A stretch of DNA of 64,000 nt, taken from the NCBI RefSeq assembly GCF_011043735.1, contig NZ_JAAKGV010000020.1, positions 1-64,000 of the forward strand. The letters run 5' to 3'. The notes under the pieces were generated by a model. The model had not been told where the DNA came from. It ran no database searches and worked only from the letters and a program-made list of their open reading frames with translations. Made by a program: the position numbers and the translations under genes. Shown in pieces: positions 8,309 through 16,331 of the stretch (the first letter of the stretch is position 1; every line of letters begins with the position of its first letter). Source of the DNA: Methylobacterium sp. DB0501. Its GTDB lineage: Bacteria > Pseudomonadota > Alphaproteobacteria > Rhizobiales > Beijerinckiaceae.

Positions 8309-9273
8309 CAGGCCTGAAACGACGATCCAAAGACCTTCTGCCAGTAGGCGACGGTCAACTGCTTCGTGGGAGCGGCAAGGGCCGCGTCGATGGCGTCGCC
8401 AGCATCGTACGCCGCCTCTGTGATTGCGTCCGCGTTGGCTGCGGTGTAGAGTCGGGCAACGTTGTTTGCTGAGTTAACCGGATCGATAATCTGCACTTCG
8501 TCGAAGAGGGTGCCGACTGTCAAGGGATTATAGTAGTCGGAGAACACGATCCGTTCTCGCACTTCGCTCTTCGCCAGATAGGTAAAGAAATTCTGGAGCG
8601 CCTCGGGATAGTCCGCAAAGTTCAAGCCATCGTCACAGAGCTTGGCAAGGACCATCTCGATCATGAACGACTTAAAACGAAAGCCGTCATGCTCTGCCTT
8701 CATGCGACGGGCCCAGAATTTTACCAGCCGAACGACTTGCGCGAAATGTTTCTCTTGAGCTTTCTTACGCTTGGCCGCGAAGGCGATGTGGAGCGGAATG
8801 CTTGTCTTCAAGAAAGATCCATCGTCCTGGCTGACGAGGTTGCCGTACCAGTTAGGATCTCCGCTATAGAGGATCGGCACCACGTCGACGTCGAGACCGC
8901 TACCTCGAAACGAAACCGTCACTGAGTAGGTTTGCGGTTTCACCTGATCGGGACTGAAGTTGGGAAAGGCTTTGCGAAGCCGCGCTGCCAAATAGTCAAG
9001 GAGTTCCTGAACATCGGATGGCGCATCGGCACCACTGATGTAGCAGGCGACATCAATATCATTAAGCGATCGAAGCGCTGTCCCTTTGGCAAGACTGCCG
9101 GACAACAGCATCTTTTTAAGCGTGAAATCCGGGTGCTCGCGAAGATAACCCTCCAATTTCTCGCGAAGCCGGTTCGCCTGCGCCCGGTACTCATCGGCCT
9201 TCTCTTTGGGTAAGTTTACCCTGTCCTGCGCGAATGCGGCGATCTCGCCGTGTCCAACGTGCTGTCGTCCCAT
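8308..9273 (-). CDS. CBASS CD-NTase (cyclic oligonucleotide synthase)
   Basis: This is a DNA polymerase beta-type nucleotidyltransferase of the CD-NTase family and the first gene of the CBASS operon. The active site reads GSLAKGTALRSLNDIDV (residues 59-75; metal-binding Asp in DID), and a third acidic residue lies in GLDVDVVPI (about 128-130). The C-terminal half is a helical OAS-like lobe. Pairing with HORMA and TRIP13 suggests clade C or D enzymes, several of which make cyclic trinucleotides, but the product here is not deducible. I chose ATG 9273 because GGAGAG lies 7 nt upstream; the longer frame to 9300 lacks support. Confidence 0.9.
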   Translation of the reverse strand: MGRQHVGHGEIAAFAQDRVNLPKEKADEYRAQANRLREKLEGYLREHPDFTLKKMLLSGSLAKGTALRSLNDIDVACYISGADAPSDVQELLDYLAARLRKAFPNFSPDQVKPQTYSVTVSFRGSGLDVDVVPILYSGDPNWYGNLVSQDDGSFLKTSIPLHIAFAAKRKKAQEKHFAQVVRLVKFWARRMKAEHDGFRFKSFMIEMVLAKLCDDGLNFADYPEALQNFFTYLAKSEVRERIVFSDYYNPLTVGTLFDEVQIIDPVNSANNVARLYTAANADAITEAAYDAGDAIDAALAAPTKQLTVAYWQKVFGSSFQA

Positions 9274-9345
9274 GCTCTGTCTCTCCACGCCGAGGACCAA
9301 ATCGCCTCGGGTCGACAGGACCAGCGGCGCCGACTGTGGAGATAA

Positions 9346-9385
9346 TAGCCATAAAATAGCTATTCAAGTGGTGATTTTTAGCTAT
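9346..9385. promoter_or_regulatory. Three TAGCYAT heptamers, candidate RHH operator
   Basis: TAGCCAT at 9346-9352, TAGCTAT at 9357-9363 and TAGCTAT at 9379-9385 start 11 and 22 bp apart, which is one and two helical turns. The middle copy lies in the palindrome ATAGCTAT. They sit just upstream of the -35 box of the RHH-GNAT operon and between it and the CBASS operon. RHH antitoxins typically bind such phased repeats, so autoregulation is likely, with a possible effect on CBASS. Confidence 0.5.
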
Positions 9386-9391
9386 CTCTCG

Positions 9392-9420
9392 TTGACAGAT
9401 CGGGGACGGTCCGCTATATG
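9392..9420 (+). promoter_or_regulatory. Sigma70-type promoter of the RHH-GNAT operon
   Basis: TTGACA (9392-9397) is followed after exactly 17 bp by TATATG (9415-9420). The ribosome site GGAGG is at 9434-9438, before the ATG at 9444. The promoter lies directly downstream of the phased heptamers. Confidence 0.6.
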
Positions 9421-9443
9421 CCCAACGACCGACGGAGGATGAG

Positions 9444-9653
9444 ATGACGAAGCGCACGATGACGCTGAACCTCACCGACGCCGAGATGCGCGTGCTCGAT
9501 GATCTGTCGGCGCGCAAGGATCTCACCAAGACCGCCGTGCTCCGGCAGGCCTTGCGCCTGTATCAAACGGTCGAAGCTCGGGTTGAGAAGGGCGACAAGC
9601 TCTTGTTCGAGAACGAGGCGACCAAGGAAAAGGCGGAGCTGATGTTCCTGTAA
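9444..9653 (+). CDS. Ribbon-helix-helix protein, probable antitoxin/repressor
   Basis: This 69-residue protein, MTKRTMTLNLTDAEMRVLDD and onward, has the beta-strand plus two-helix layout of MetJ/Arc/CopG-type RHH DNA-binding proteins, with a C-terminal extension (residues 45-69) that could contact a partner. It is preceded by a good promoter and GGAGG. Its stop overlaps the next start as TAATG, so it forms a two-gene unit with a GNAT-domain protein. RHH-GNAT pairs are known toxin-antitoxin modules in which the acetyltransferase modifies aminoacyl-tRNA. That this is such a module is inference from architecture. Confidence 0.75.
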   Translation: MTKRTMTLNLTDAEMRVLDDLSARKDLTKTAVLRQALRLYQTVEARVEKGDKLLFENEATKEKAELMFL

Positions 9654-10270
9654 TGGCCGACGTTTCGACCATCTACCTTCTCGACGTCGCAACCGGTGAC
9701 AGCGTTGAGGGCGAGTTGCGCGATGCTATCGAGCAAGCGCAGCTCGATGACTGGTACACGAAGTGGCAGCCGGAACTATTCGCAGTGCTGCAGGAGCTCT
9801 CCCGAACGGGTGTGCCGCCCACTCAATGGCCACAAAGCTGGCACTGGAATTGGAAGCAGAAGGCTGCTCAAGTACAAGGGATGCTGGCGTTCAAAGGGTT
9901 CAGTGTCGTTGCGCAGGGCGTGACGCAGGGACTGGCACAGATCGATCTGACGAAATCGACCCGCGATCCCAGAGAGTCTGGAAAGCCGCTGGTCTATCTC
10001 GATTATCTCGAGGCAGCTCCGTGGAACCGACCTGAACTGGGCTCAAAGCCACGGCTACGCGGGGTGGGAACAGCACTGATCACCGCTGCTGTTGCACAGA
10101 ACGTGGACGAGGGCTTCAAGGGGCGCATCGGCCTGCATTCCTTGCCTCAAGCCGATGACTTTTATCGGCGTTGCGGCATGACGGATTTCGGCCAGGACCC
10201 ATCGTACCAGAATTTGAGGTATTTCGAGATGACCGCCGCGCAGGCTCGCGCGTTCCTCGACGAGGAGTAA
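9653..10270 (+). CDS. GNAT-fold acetyltransferase, possible toxin
   Basis: The 205-residue protein contains the acetyl-CoA pyrophosphate-binding motif LRGVGTALI (about residues 134-142) and ends with the usual beta-bulge helix region (DDFYRRCGMTDFGQD), both typical of GNAT enzymes. The N-terminal 100 residues are family-specific and not recognised. It is translationally coupled to an RHH protein (TAATG), which suggests a toxin neutralised by that partner. It is longer than TacT- or AtaT-type toxins (about 160-175 residues), so a metabolic or regulatory acetyltransferase is an alternative. An XRE-ImmA/IrrE pair follows 4 nt downstream. Confidence 0.65.
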   Translation: MADVSTIYLLDVATGDSVEGELRDAIEQAQLDDWYTKWQPELFAVLQELSRTGVPPTQWPQSWHWNWKQKAAQVQGMLAFKGFSVVAQGVTQGLAQIDLTKSTRDPRESGKPLVYLDYLEAAPWNRPELGSKPRLRGVGTALITAAVAQNVDEGFKGRIGLHSLPQADDFYRRCGMTDFGQDPSYQNLRYFEMTAAQARAFLDEE

Positions 10271-10274
10271 GGCC

Positions 10275-10775
10275 ATGAGGTTGGAGCGCAGTAAGGAGTG
10301 GTGGATGGCTCGGGTGCGCCGCGAAGGTGACGCCGCCGTCAGCGCCGGCCTGCTTGCGCTCGATCCGGCGCCAGAAGCGCGCCCATCGAGCGCTCAGGCA
10401 GGTGCGAGTGACGAGTCGCGCATCGCCTTTGGCAAGTTCGTGCATCTCATGCGCCGCCATCGCGGCTTCTCGATGGAGCAGTTGGCGGAGGCGGCCGAAC
10501 TTGAGGCGAGCGAATTGCTCGTTATCGAGGCCGACGTTCACTATGTGCCAGAGCCACGAACAGTCTTCAGGCTTGCTCAGACATTCGACGTATCGCAACG
10601 CAGATTGATGCAGTTGGCGGGGTTGTCCGCAGCGAACGATGCTGGCTTTCGTGAAGAAGCCGTACGATTTGCCGCCCGGTCAGAGGCGGTAGAGAAGCTG
10701 ACACCGGACGAGAGCTCAGCCTTGGAGGCATTCGTCGCCGTGCTGAGCGAGCAGGAGTTGAAACGGGTGAAGTGA
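10275..10775 (+). CDS. XRE-family helix-turn-helix regulator
   Basis: The 166-residue protein has a canonical XRE HTH in the middle (HRGFSMEQLAEAAELEASEL, about residues 62-81), preceded by a proline/alanine-rich N-terminal part. Its stop overlaps the GTG start of an ImmA/IrrE-type metallopeptidase by 3 nt. Such pairs act as a switch: the repressor is cut by the peptidase after a stress signal. Spacing to the upstream GNAT gene is only 4 nt, so all four genes 9444-11704 probably share a transcript. Confidence 0.8.
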   Translation: MRLERSKEWWMARVRREGDAAVSAGLLALDPAPEARPSSAQAGASDESRIAFGKFVHLMRRHRGFSMEQLAEAAELEASELLVIEADVHYVPEPRTVFRLAQTFDVSQRRLMQLAGLSAANDAGFREEAVRFAARSEAVEKLTPDESSALEAFVAVLSEQELKRVK

Positions 10776-11704
10776 GAAACGTCAATCTTGGGAAGCGAAC
10801 GGTCGCCGACATCGACGGGCAGGTTGCTAAGGTTCTACGGGGTCTTGGAAGCCCCGAGCCGCCGATCAACCTGCACATCGTTCGGGACCTGCTGAAACTC
10901 GACCGGGGCTACTACAGCACCACAGACGACAGCCTTCTCAAGGAGATGTTCTCGCGCTTGAAGGTCGGTGGCAAGCAGGTGCTGATGCGCCCTACGCTGC
11001 TGGCCGACGCAGTTCGAACGCTGAGCCTGAAGGCACTCTATCTACCCGACCAGAAGCGCATCCTGCTCGATCGGAGCCTCCCCCCTCTGAAGCATCGGTG
11101 GAACGAGGCACACGAAATCGGGCACGACCTAATCCCATGGCACGCAGGCATGATGCTCGGGGATACCGAGCAGACACTGACCCCAGCCTGCCACGAGATC
11201 ATGGAGGCCGAGGCGAACTACGCTGCGGGCCGAATACTCTTCCTAGGCGATCGCTTTCGCGCCGAGGCCGAGGCGTCCACTCCGAGCCTTGAACTCGTTC
11301 GGACGCTGAGCAAAGGGTTCGGCAACACAATGACCTCGACCCTTTGGCGCTTCGCCGAGCAGGGTCATGGCGGTCGGCCTATGGTCGCGCTGGTGACAGG
11401 TCACCCTCACCCCACCAAGCGAAAAGTAGACTTCGATCCAGCTCGCCCATGCCGCTACTGCATCGAGTCTCCGCCATTCCGCGAGCGCTTCGCTAACTTG
11501 ACTGAGTTGGACTTATTTCAGGTTATCGTTGGCTATTGTGGTGCTCAAACTGGAGGAAGCCTCGGTCAGGCTGAAGTTGCTTTGCGAGATTGCAACGGTG
11601 AACCGCATGTATTCGCGTTCGAAACCTTCTTTAATCGATACGAAGCCCTAACGTTGGGCTTTTGGCTTCGACCTCAGCCGACTGTCGCTCCGCGCCGAGC
11701 ATGA
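10772..11704 (+). CDS. ImmA/IrrE-family metallo-endopeptidase
   Basis: This 310-residue protein has the zincin motif HEIGH (in RWNEAHEIGHDLIPWH, about residues 115-125) and the downstream acidic zinc ligand region EIMEAEANYAAGRILF. These define the ImmA/IrrE (COG2856) peptidases, which cleave XRE repressors. The start is GTG 10772, overlapping the XRE gene stop. The C-terminal 120 residues carry CRYC-type cysteines and may be a sensor region. The last 57 bp overlap the tail of a minus-strand diguanylate cyclase remnant. The likely substrate is the adjacent XRE protein, with regulation of this operon or of the divergent CBASS as a possible outcome (inference). Confidence 0.8.
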   Translation: MRNVNLGKRTVADIDGQVAKVLRGLGSPEPPINLHIVRDLLKLDRGYYSTTDDSLLKEMFSRLKVGGKQVLMRPTLLADAVRTLSLKALYLPDQKRILLDRSLPPLKHRWNEAHEIGHDLIPWHAGMMLGDTEQTLTPACHEIMEAEANYAAGRILFLGDRFRAEAEASTPSLELVRTLSKGFGNTMTSTLWRFAEQGHGGRPMVALVTGHPHPTKRKVDFDPARPCRYCIESPPFRERFANLTELDLFQVIVGYCGAQTGGSLGQAEVALRDCNGEPHVFAFETFFNRYEALTLGFWLRPQPTVAPRRA

Positions 11705-13230
11705 TCTGTCGGTAATGCCGCCACTCTGACCGAGCTGCGCTATCACGCGATTGCGGCCCCGTCGCTTGGCCTCGTAAAGCGCGGCATCTGCCGCCGCGAA
11801 ACACTCCGTCTGCGTCACGCCCGAACCCAGCGTGAGGCAGGCCACGCCGATGCTCACGGTTATGAACCCGCCTTCCTGACCGCTGTGCGGGATCTGAGTG
11901 CGGGCAACCGCTTGGCGGATGTGTTCGGCCCGGAACGCCACCTCGCGACCGGCCGGCCCCAGCAACAGGACACCGAACTCCTCGCCGCCGATCCGGCAAG
12001 CCACCTCGTCAGGTCCGCTCACCTGCCGCTTGAGACAGCGCGCGATGGTCCGCAGCACCTCGTCGCCGGCAAGATGGCCGTAGGTGTCATTGTAGCGCTT
12101 GAACTGATCTGCATCGATCAGCAGCAGCGACAGGTTCTCGCCGGTACGCTCTGCCTGGCGCTGCAACCCGTCGAACACGGCATCGAAGTGGCGCCGGTTC
12201 GGCAGGCCGGTGAGGCCGTCGGTCGCCGCGAGTTCGGCAAGCGCCTTGTTCGCATCGAGCGCAGCGCGCTCGGCCTGGGCCCGCCGTTCGAGCTCACGCT
12301 GCAGCAGCAGGGTGAGGCTGGTAAGGCCTAGGCACAGGATCAGCACAACGGCCTGATGCCAATCGCCTTCGGTCGCCAGATCGCTCGGATTGCCGCCACG
12401 GAGACGTTCACGTTGATGATGAGCGGCCGCAAGCCGACGTGGCTGAAGGTGTAGAACCGCTCGATGTTGTCCAACTTCGCCGTGGCGACGAACTGCCCAG
12501 CATCGTGCTCCAGGTAGTGGTGGAAATGCGCTGATCCAGCGATGTTGCGTCCTATAGTTTTCTGGTCGGAGGGGTTGCGGGCAAGCATCACACCATCGGT
12601 ACGGAACAGCGCGACGCTGCTGCCCTGATCGATGCTGAGACGCCGCAGCAGCCCGTCGAGGTAGGAGACGTCCATCGCGCCGACGACCACACCCGCGAAC
12701 GTCCCATCCGCGTAGGCCAAACGGCGGCTGAACGGGATAACCAGCCGGCCACCCTTCTGGGTACGGGTGGGCTCGCCGATGTAGAGGCCGACATCCGGCC
12801 GCTCTTTGTGCACCCGAAAGAAGTCGCGGTCCTCGAGTTGCAGGCGTCGCGGCACCTGCGAGCCCGAGTCCATGAACACGCTGCCCTGGGCATCTACCGC
12901 GAGGATCGAGCCGAGGCCGTTCGCAGTCGAGGAGCGGTCGAACAGGATGAGGTGACGCAGATCGGGCGCGACCCCCTCGATCTTCGGGTTCTGCAGGCCC
13001 TCGACCACCGCCTGCAGGGAGAGGTCGTAGAGCTCGATGTTGCGGTCGATCGCGCTCTCGGTGATCTCGAGCAGGTTCTGCGAGGTCCGGGAGACCTGGT
13101 CCCAGGCGCTTTGGCGCATCTGCAGCACCATCACGGTCGTGATGGTGCCGAGGGCGAGCGTGGCGACGACGCTCAGAGCTGCGAGCTTTCGCCGGGTGAG
13201 ATGCTGCAAGGAATAGAAATGGCCGCGCAT
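11648..13230 (-). pseudogene. Diguanylate cyclase with extracytoplasmic sensor, frameshifted
   Basis: Two minus-strand frames make up one gene. The first part (13230 to about 12340) has a membrane helix (KLAALSVVATLALGTITTVM) and a periplasmic Cache/PDC-like sensor. The second (about 12346 to 11648) has a second membrane segment, LILCLGLTSLTLLLQRE, then a GGDEF domain with DGLTGLPNRRHFD and an intact GGEEF active site. A one-base change near 12340-12400 separates them, just before the second helix. If expressed separately, the second half could still be a membrane-bound cyclase. ATG 13230 is chosen for the GGAG upstream. Confidence 0.75.
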
Positions 13231-13354
13231 CGGTGCTCCGCGCACGAGTGGATGCGCCCCTGCTCTAGCGCTATCTAGCATCGCCAATGCTTAAGATGCG
13301 GTTGTCTTTATCTCTACTATTTACAGCGCTTTGCAGGCATGGACACGGGGTGCT

Positions 13355-13810
13355 TCAGGCGCTCTGCATCCCGAACAGGTCGAGCTGCTGAGTGCTCGGC
13401 AAGCGCCGCGGCCGCCCGCGCGGCTTTGGGAGAGGTCTGAGCTGAGGCAGCTCCTGGCGCGGCTTTCCGTGCAGCACGGCTCCGACGATCCGACAGCCGT
13501 CACCATAATGGAGGAGGTACAGGCTGTGGGTGCCGGCCCGCAGGATCTCCTGGCACAGCGGCTCGCTGGTCGGCAGGCGTGCCAAGGCCGCGAGGAGGCA
13601 GGACAACCCTGCCGCAGCAATATCCATGGCGCGGAACTCGATCTCGCGCATCCCCCAGCGTTGGCGAGCAGCGCCGGCGGTTGTCGACGGGAACGGGTTG
13701 GCGGCGAACGCCGTCATCTCGTCACCGATGAATGCCGCCAGCCGGTCGCGCTCGGCGATGTGACTGGCCGTTAAAAGGGCACCGGCAAGCTGGCGCTTGT
13801 TCACGGGCAT
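13355..13810 (-). CDS. Hypothetical protein (151 aa)
   Basis: This soluble protein starting MPVNKRQLAGALLTASHIAE has no recognised domain. It has an Ala/Leu-rich helical centre (residues 60-80, around IAAAGLSCLLAALARLPTSE) and a basic proline-rich C-terminal stretch, LPKPRGRPRRLPSTQQ. A longer frame to 13870 would overlap the next upstream gene, so the internal ATG 13810 is preferred although its ribosome site is weak. It lies 28 nt downstream of another unknown gene on the same strand and may share its transcript. Confidence 0.5.
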   Translation of the reverse strand: MPVNKRQLAGALLTASHIAERDRLAAFIGDEMTAFAANPFPSTTAGAARQRWGMREIEFRAMDIAAAGLSCLLAALARLPTSEPLCQEILRAGTHSLYLLHYGDGCRIVGAVLHGKPRQELPQLRPLPKPRGRPRRLPSTQQLDLFGMQSA

Positions 13811-13838
13811 TGTCTCGTTGGCTCTCACTGCGTCCCGA

Positions 13839-14258
13839 TCATGCGACCAGGATGTCGCTGAGATCGGCATCTCGGGTTCGGCTCGGCCATGCGAGATCCC
13901 GCTCCTCGGCCATTATCGACGGGTGCACTGACGAGGTCAGCTCGATGGTCGTGGTCCAGAGCCGCCAGGGAGCAGGCACCGGCAGGAGCTCCGCCTCGTC
14001 CAACAGAAGTTGAGCTTGCCCGCCCCGCTCTGCCATCAGCCGGAACGGGTGCTCCGCGGCAAGTCCAATCAGCACGACGGTCACGACATTGCGGCCGGGC
14101 TGCAGCCAGGGTGTTACATCGTAGCTGAAGCCGTCCTCAGAGGGGTCGAGGCCCTCGACCGCCGCTTGCGTGACCGCGTAAGTGTTCAGACTGACCACAG
14201 CGCGGCACCCTGCGCCCGACAACGTCAGGCGCAGCCGCTCTCCCGCTCGTACTTGCAT
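13839..14258 (-). CDS. Hypothetical protein with jelly-roll-like features (139 aa)
   Basis: The protein begins MQVRAGERLRLTLSGAGCRA and contains VSLNTYAVTQAAVEGLDPSE, then YDVTPWLQPGRNVVTVVLIG. The pattern of a short loop followed by DVTPWLQPGRNVV resembles the galactose-binding-like sandwich found beside glycosidases and in carbohydrate-binding modules, but no enzyme domain is present. No signal peptide is seen. ATG 14258 is preferred because GGAGCGAGG lies upstream. It is probably co-transcribed with the gene at 13355. The domain resemblance is by eye and tentative. Confidence 0.5.
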   Translation of the reverse strand: MQVRAGERLRLTLSGAGCRAVVSLNTYAVTQAAVEGLDPSEDGFSYDVTPWLQPGRNVVTVVLIGLAAEHPFRLMAERGGQAQLLLDEAELLPVPAPWRLWTTTIELTSSVHPSIMAEERDLAWPSRTRDADLSDILVA

Positions 14259-14444
14259 GGTTGGCCTCGCTCCAAGCGTAGCAGTGGCTGCTTCGCGGGT
14301 TTTCCACAATGGGAACGGGCCGTGAACGACAATGAAGCGTTAACCATGTGGCGGCGACGCCTGCAGCGACCGGATCACGGGCCCACTGGCTCGCAGCAGC
14401 GGACCGCGATGAGGTGGGGCAGGCCCCATCAATGGGAGATCCTG

Positions 14445-14690
14445 ATGCCCTATACGCTCGTGCGTCTCGCCTCCGGGAGCTATGACGTCGACCTGGATGG
14501 CAGCATCGTCGCCAGCCTGGTGCTCGAGCCCAGGCGAGGCCGCTCACCCTTGAGGTGGCACGTCGAGTTGCTTGAAGCGACCCCGCGTGCGAAGCGGCCG
14601 GCCCCGTTCACGGATCAGACCCATACGTTTCTGAGCTTTGAGGAGGCCGTGAGCTGGCTCGGCGTGAAGGAAGTTACGTTGAGTGAATAA
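14445..14690 (+). CDS. Small hypothetical protein (81 aa)
   Basis: The protein begins MPYTLVRLASGSYDVDLDGS and has a predicted beta-rich fold ending in an acidic helix (SFEEAVSWLGV). The start at 14445 is supported by GGGAG 8 nt upstream; the same frame extends upstream without a better start. No family is recognised. The compact sequence (VDLDGSIVASLVLEPRRG) looks like a small all-beta domain. It stands alone before a mucR-type gene. Confidence 0.5.
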   Translation: MPYTLVRLASGSYDVDLDGSIVASLVLEPRRGRSPLRWHVELLEATPRAKRPAPFTDQTHTFLSFEEAVSWLGVKEVTLSE

Positions 14691-14888
14691 GGATGCTCAA
14701 CCGCAACGGCGCCGTAATCGAGGCGCACCGAACCCGCAGATCGGCACGAAGCCTGCAAAATTTGCCGACTGACAGTGCCGCGAGCGTGCTGATCGACATT
14801 CGATTTAATCGCAATGTGCATCGCTTACGATATTGACGCTGTTCAAGATCTCTGATCCCAATCGGGCTTCTCGAGCGGGAGAAGGCAA

Positions 14889-15395
14889 ATGAGCGAAACC
14901 GACATCCCCGCGGTGGATCCAGTCGAGCGCACCAGTGACATCATCTCGGCCTACGTGGCTCACAACGTGGTTCAGCCCTCAGCCCTGCCCGAGTTGATTG
15001 CGTCGGTGCATGCTGCCCTGCAGAGCCTCAACAACCCGACTCCTGCCGAGCCCGAAAAGCCGACGCCGCCAATTCCCATTCGCAGGACAGTGACGCCGGA
15101 CCACATCATCTCGCTGGAGGACGGCAAGCCGTACAAGACGCTCAAGCGTCACCTCTCCGGGCGAGGCCTCACCCCAGAGCAGTACCGCGAGAAATGGGGC
15201 TTGCCTCGCGACTACCCGATGGTAGCGGCTAACTACGCCAGCCAGCGATCCGTGCTCGCGAAGAACTCTGGGCTCGGCCAGCACAGGGCGGGTCGTTCCG
15301 CTCTCAGCAAGGCTGCCGCGCCTGACGCGAAGGTCACTGACAAGGCGGCGAGCCGTGGGCGGTCACGCAGGACGAAGGCGCCGGTCGAGGCTTAA
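14889..15395 (+). CDS. MucR/Ros-family transcriptional regulator, second copy
   Basis: The 168-residue protein has the family core LEDGKPYKTLKRHLSGRGLT, then EQYREKWGLPRDYPMVAANY, and a basic C-terminal tail. As in the copy at 2003, the Cys pair of the Ros-type zinc finger is missing (HIISLEDGK where CxxC is usual). GGGAGAAGG upstream of ATG 14889 fixes the start. MucR proteins bind AT-rich DNA and often act as silencers; on a plasmid they could cross-regulate chromosomal targets. The two copies here are clearly related but not identical. Confidence 0.85.
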   Translation: MSETDIPAVDPVERTSDIISAYVAHNVVQPSALPELIASVHAALQSLNNPTPAEPEKPTPPIPIRRTVTPDHIISLEDGKPYKTLKRHLSGRGLTPEQYREKWGLPRDYPMVAANYASQRSVLAKNSGLGQHRAGRSALSKAAAPDAKVTDKAASRGRSRRTKAPVEA

Positions 15396-15436
15396 TCGTC
15401 TGCATCGCGACGGGCTGAATGCCTGAAGGGGTACGA

Positions 15437-15748
15437 TCAGAAGTCTGGATCGGGAGTGGATCCCGCTGCGCTGAGCGCTTCGGCCCACCTCTCGTCAAGC
15501 CAAGCGTGGATGGCGCTGATCCCGCGATGATCGAGCTGGTAGATCCGGCGTGTTCCCTCTGCGGTCTCGATCACCAGACCAGCCTCTTTGAGGATGCGCA
15601 GGTGCTGGGAGACGGCGGGCCGAGTGACCGCCATAGTGTTGGCGAGCTCGCCGACAGGGCTGGGACCGCGTGCGAGACGCTCGAAGATCTGCCGCCGAGT
15701 CGGATCGCCGAGCGCTGCGATCGCGAGAGAGGCCTGTGTGTTAGCCAT
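15437..15748 (-). CDS. ArsR-family winged-helix regulator
   Basis: This 103-residue protein has the classical ArsR HTH: ALGDPTRRQIFERLARGPSP, VGELANTMAVTRPAVSQHLR, then ILKEAGLVIETAEGTRRIYQ. No Cys pair of the metal-binding ELCVC type is present, so it belongs to the non-metal branch often paired with SRPBCC or GyrI-like proteins. It diverges from a GyrI-like gene at 15864, which it probably controls through the 115-bp intergenic region. Confidence 0.85.
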   Translation of the reverse strand: MANTQASLAIAALGDPTRRQIFERLARGPSPVGELANTMAVTRPAVSQHLRILKEAGLVIETAEGTRRIYQLDHRGISAIHAWLDERWAEALSAAGSTPDPDF

Positions 15749-15863
15749 GGCTTACTGTAAGCCGTGGCTAACCCAATGGCTATAACCTGATCATCGCGGT
15801 GCCGGGCGCTCGTTGTTCCTTGCAGCTTCATGAACGGGCCATAAGCGAGCCTGGGAGAATAGG

Positions 15864-16331
15864 ATGGCAGATCGGGTGCTGGACGGCATGAGCGCGCCGG
15901 AGATCGTGTTGGTCTCCCCGAGCATCTGCGCCGTCGAATGGGCAGAGGTGGCCTTCGCCGCCATCCCGCAGTTCCAGCGCGAGGCTCGCGCGCGTGTCAA
16001 TGCGGCGCTCGCGGCTCAGGGCGTCGTGAAGGTTGGCCCTGAGGTGACGTTCTCCCTCTCGCCCTCCGGCGGCCACATTCGCATCGCTGCGGGTTCGACC
16101 ATTGCCGGAGGCTTCAAGGCCGTCGGCGGCGTGACCGTGCAGGAGATCCCCGCTGGTCGTGCGGCGCACCTGCGCCTGGAAGGGTCCTATGCGCTGCTCC
16201 CCGACGCCTGGCGAGCGCTGGCAGCCTGGGTCGTGGAAGACGACCATGAACCCGCTGGCCTGAGCTGGGAGACATACGGCGACCCGTCTGTGCCGGTCAC
16301 CAATCTCTACACGTTGCTCACGGCGCGCTGA
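15864..16331 (+). CDS. GyrI-like small-molecule-binding domain protein
   Basis: The 155-residue protein has the signature of GyrI/AraC effector-binding domains in its second half: EIPAGRAAHLRLEGSYALLP, a Trp-rich helix, the conserved SWETYGDP and a final NLYTLL strand. Such stand-alone domains bind or hydrolyse diverse small molecules. The N-terminal half is less typical. It diverges from the ArsR-type gene, which suggests an inducible pair. The ligand cannot be inferred. Confidence 0.65.
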   Translation: MADRVLDGMSAPEIVLVSPSICAVEWAEVAFAAIPQFQREARARVNAALAAQGVVKVGPEVTFSLSPSGGHIRIAAGSTIAGGFKAVGGVTVQEIPAGRAAHLRLEGSYALLPDAWRALAAWVVEDDHEPAGLSWETYGDPSVPVTNLYTLLTAR

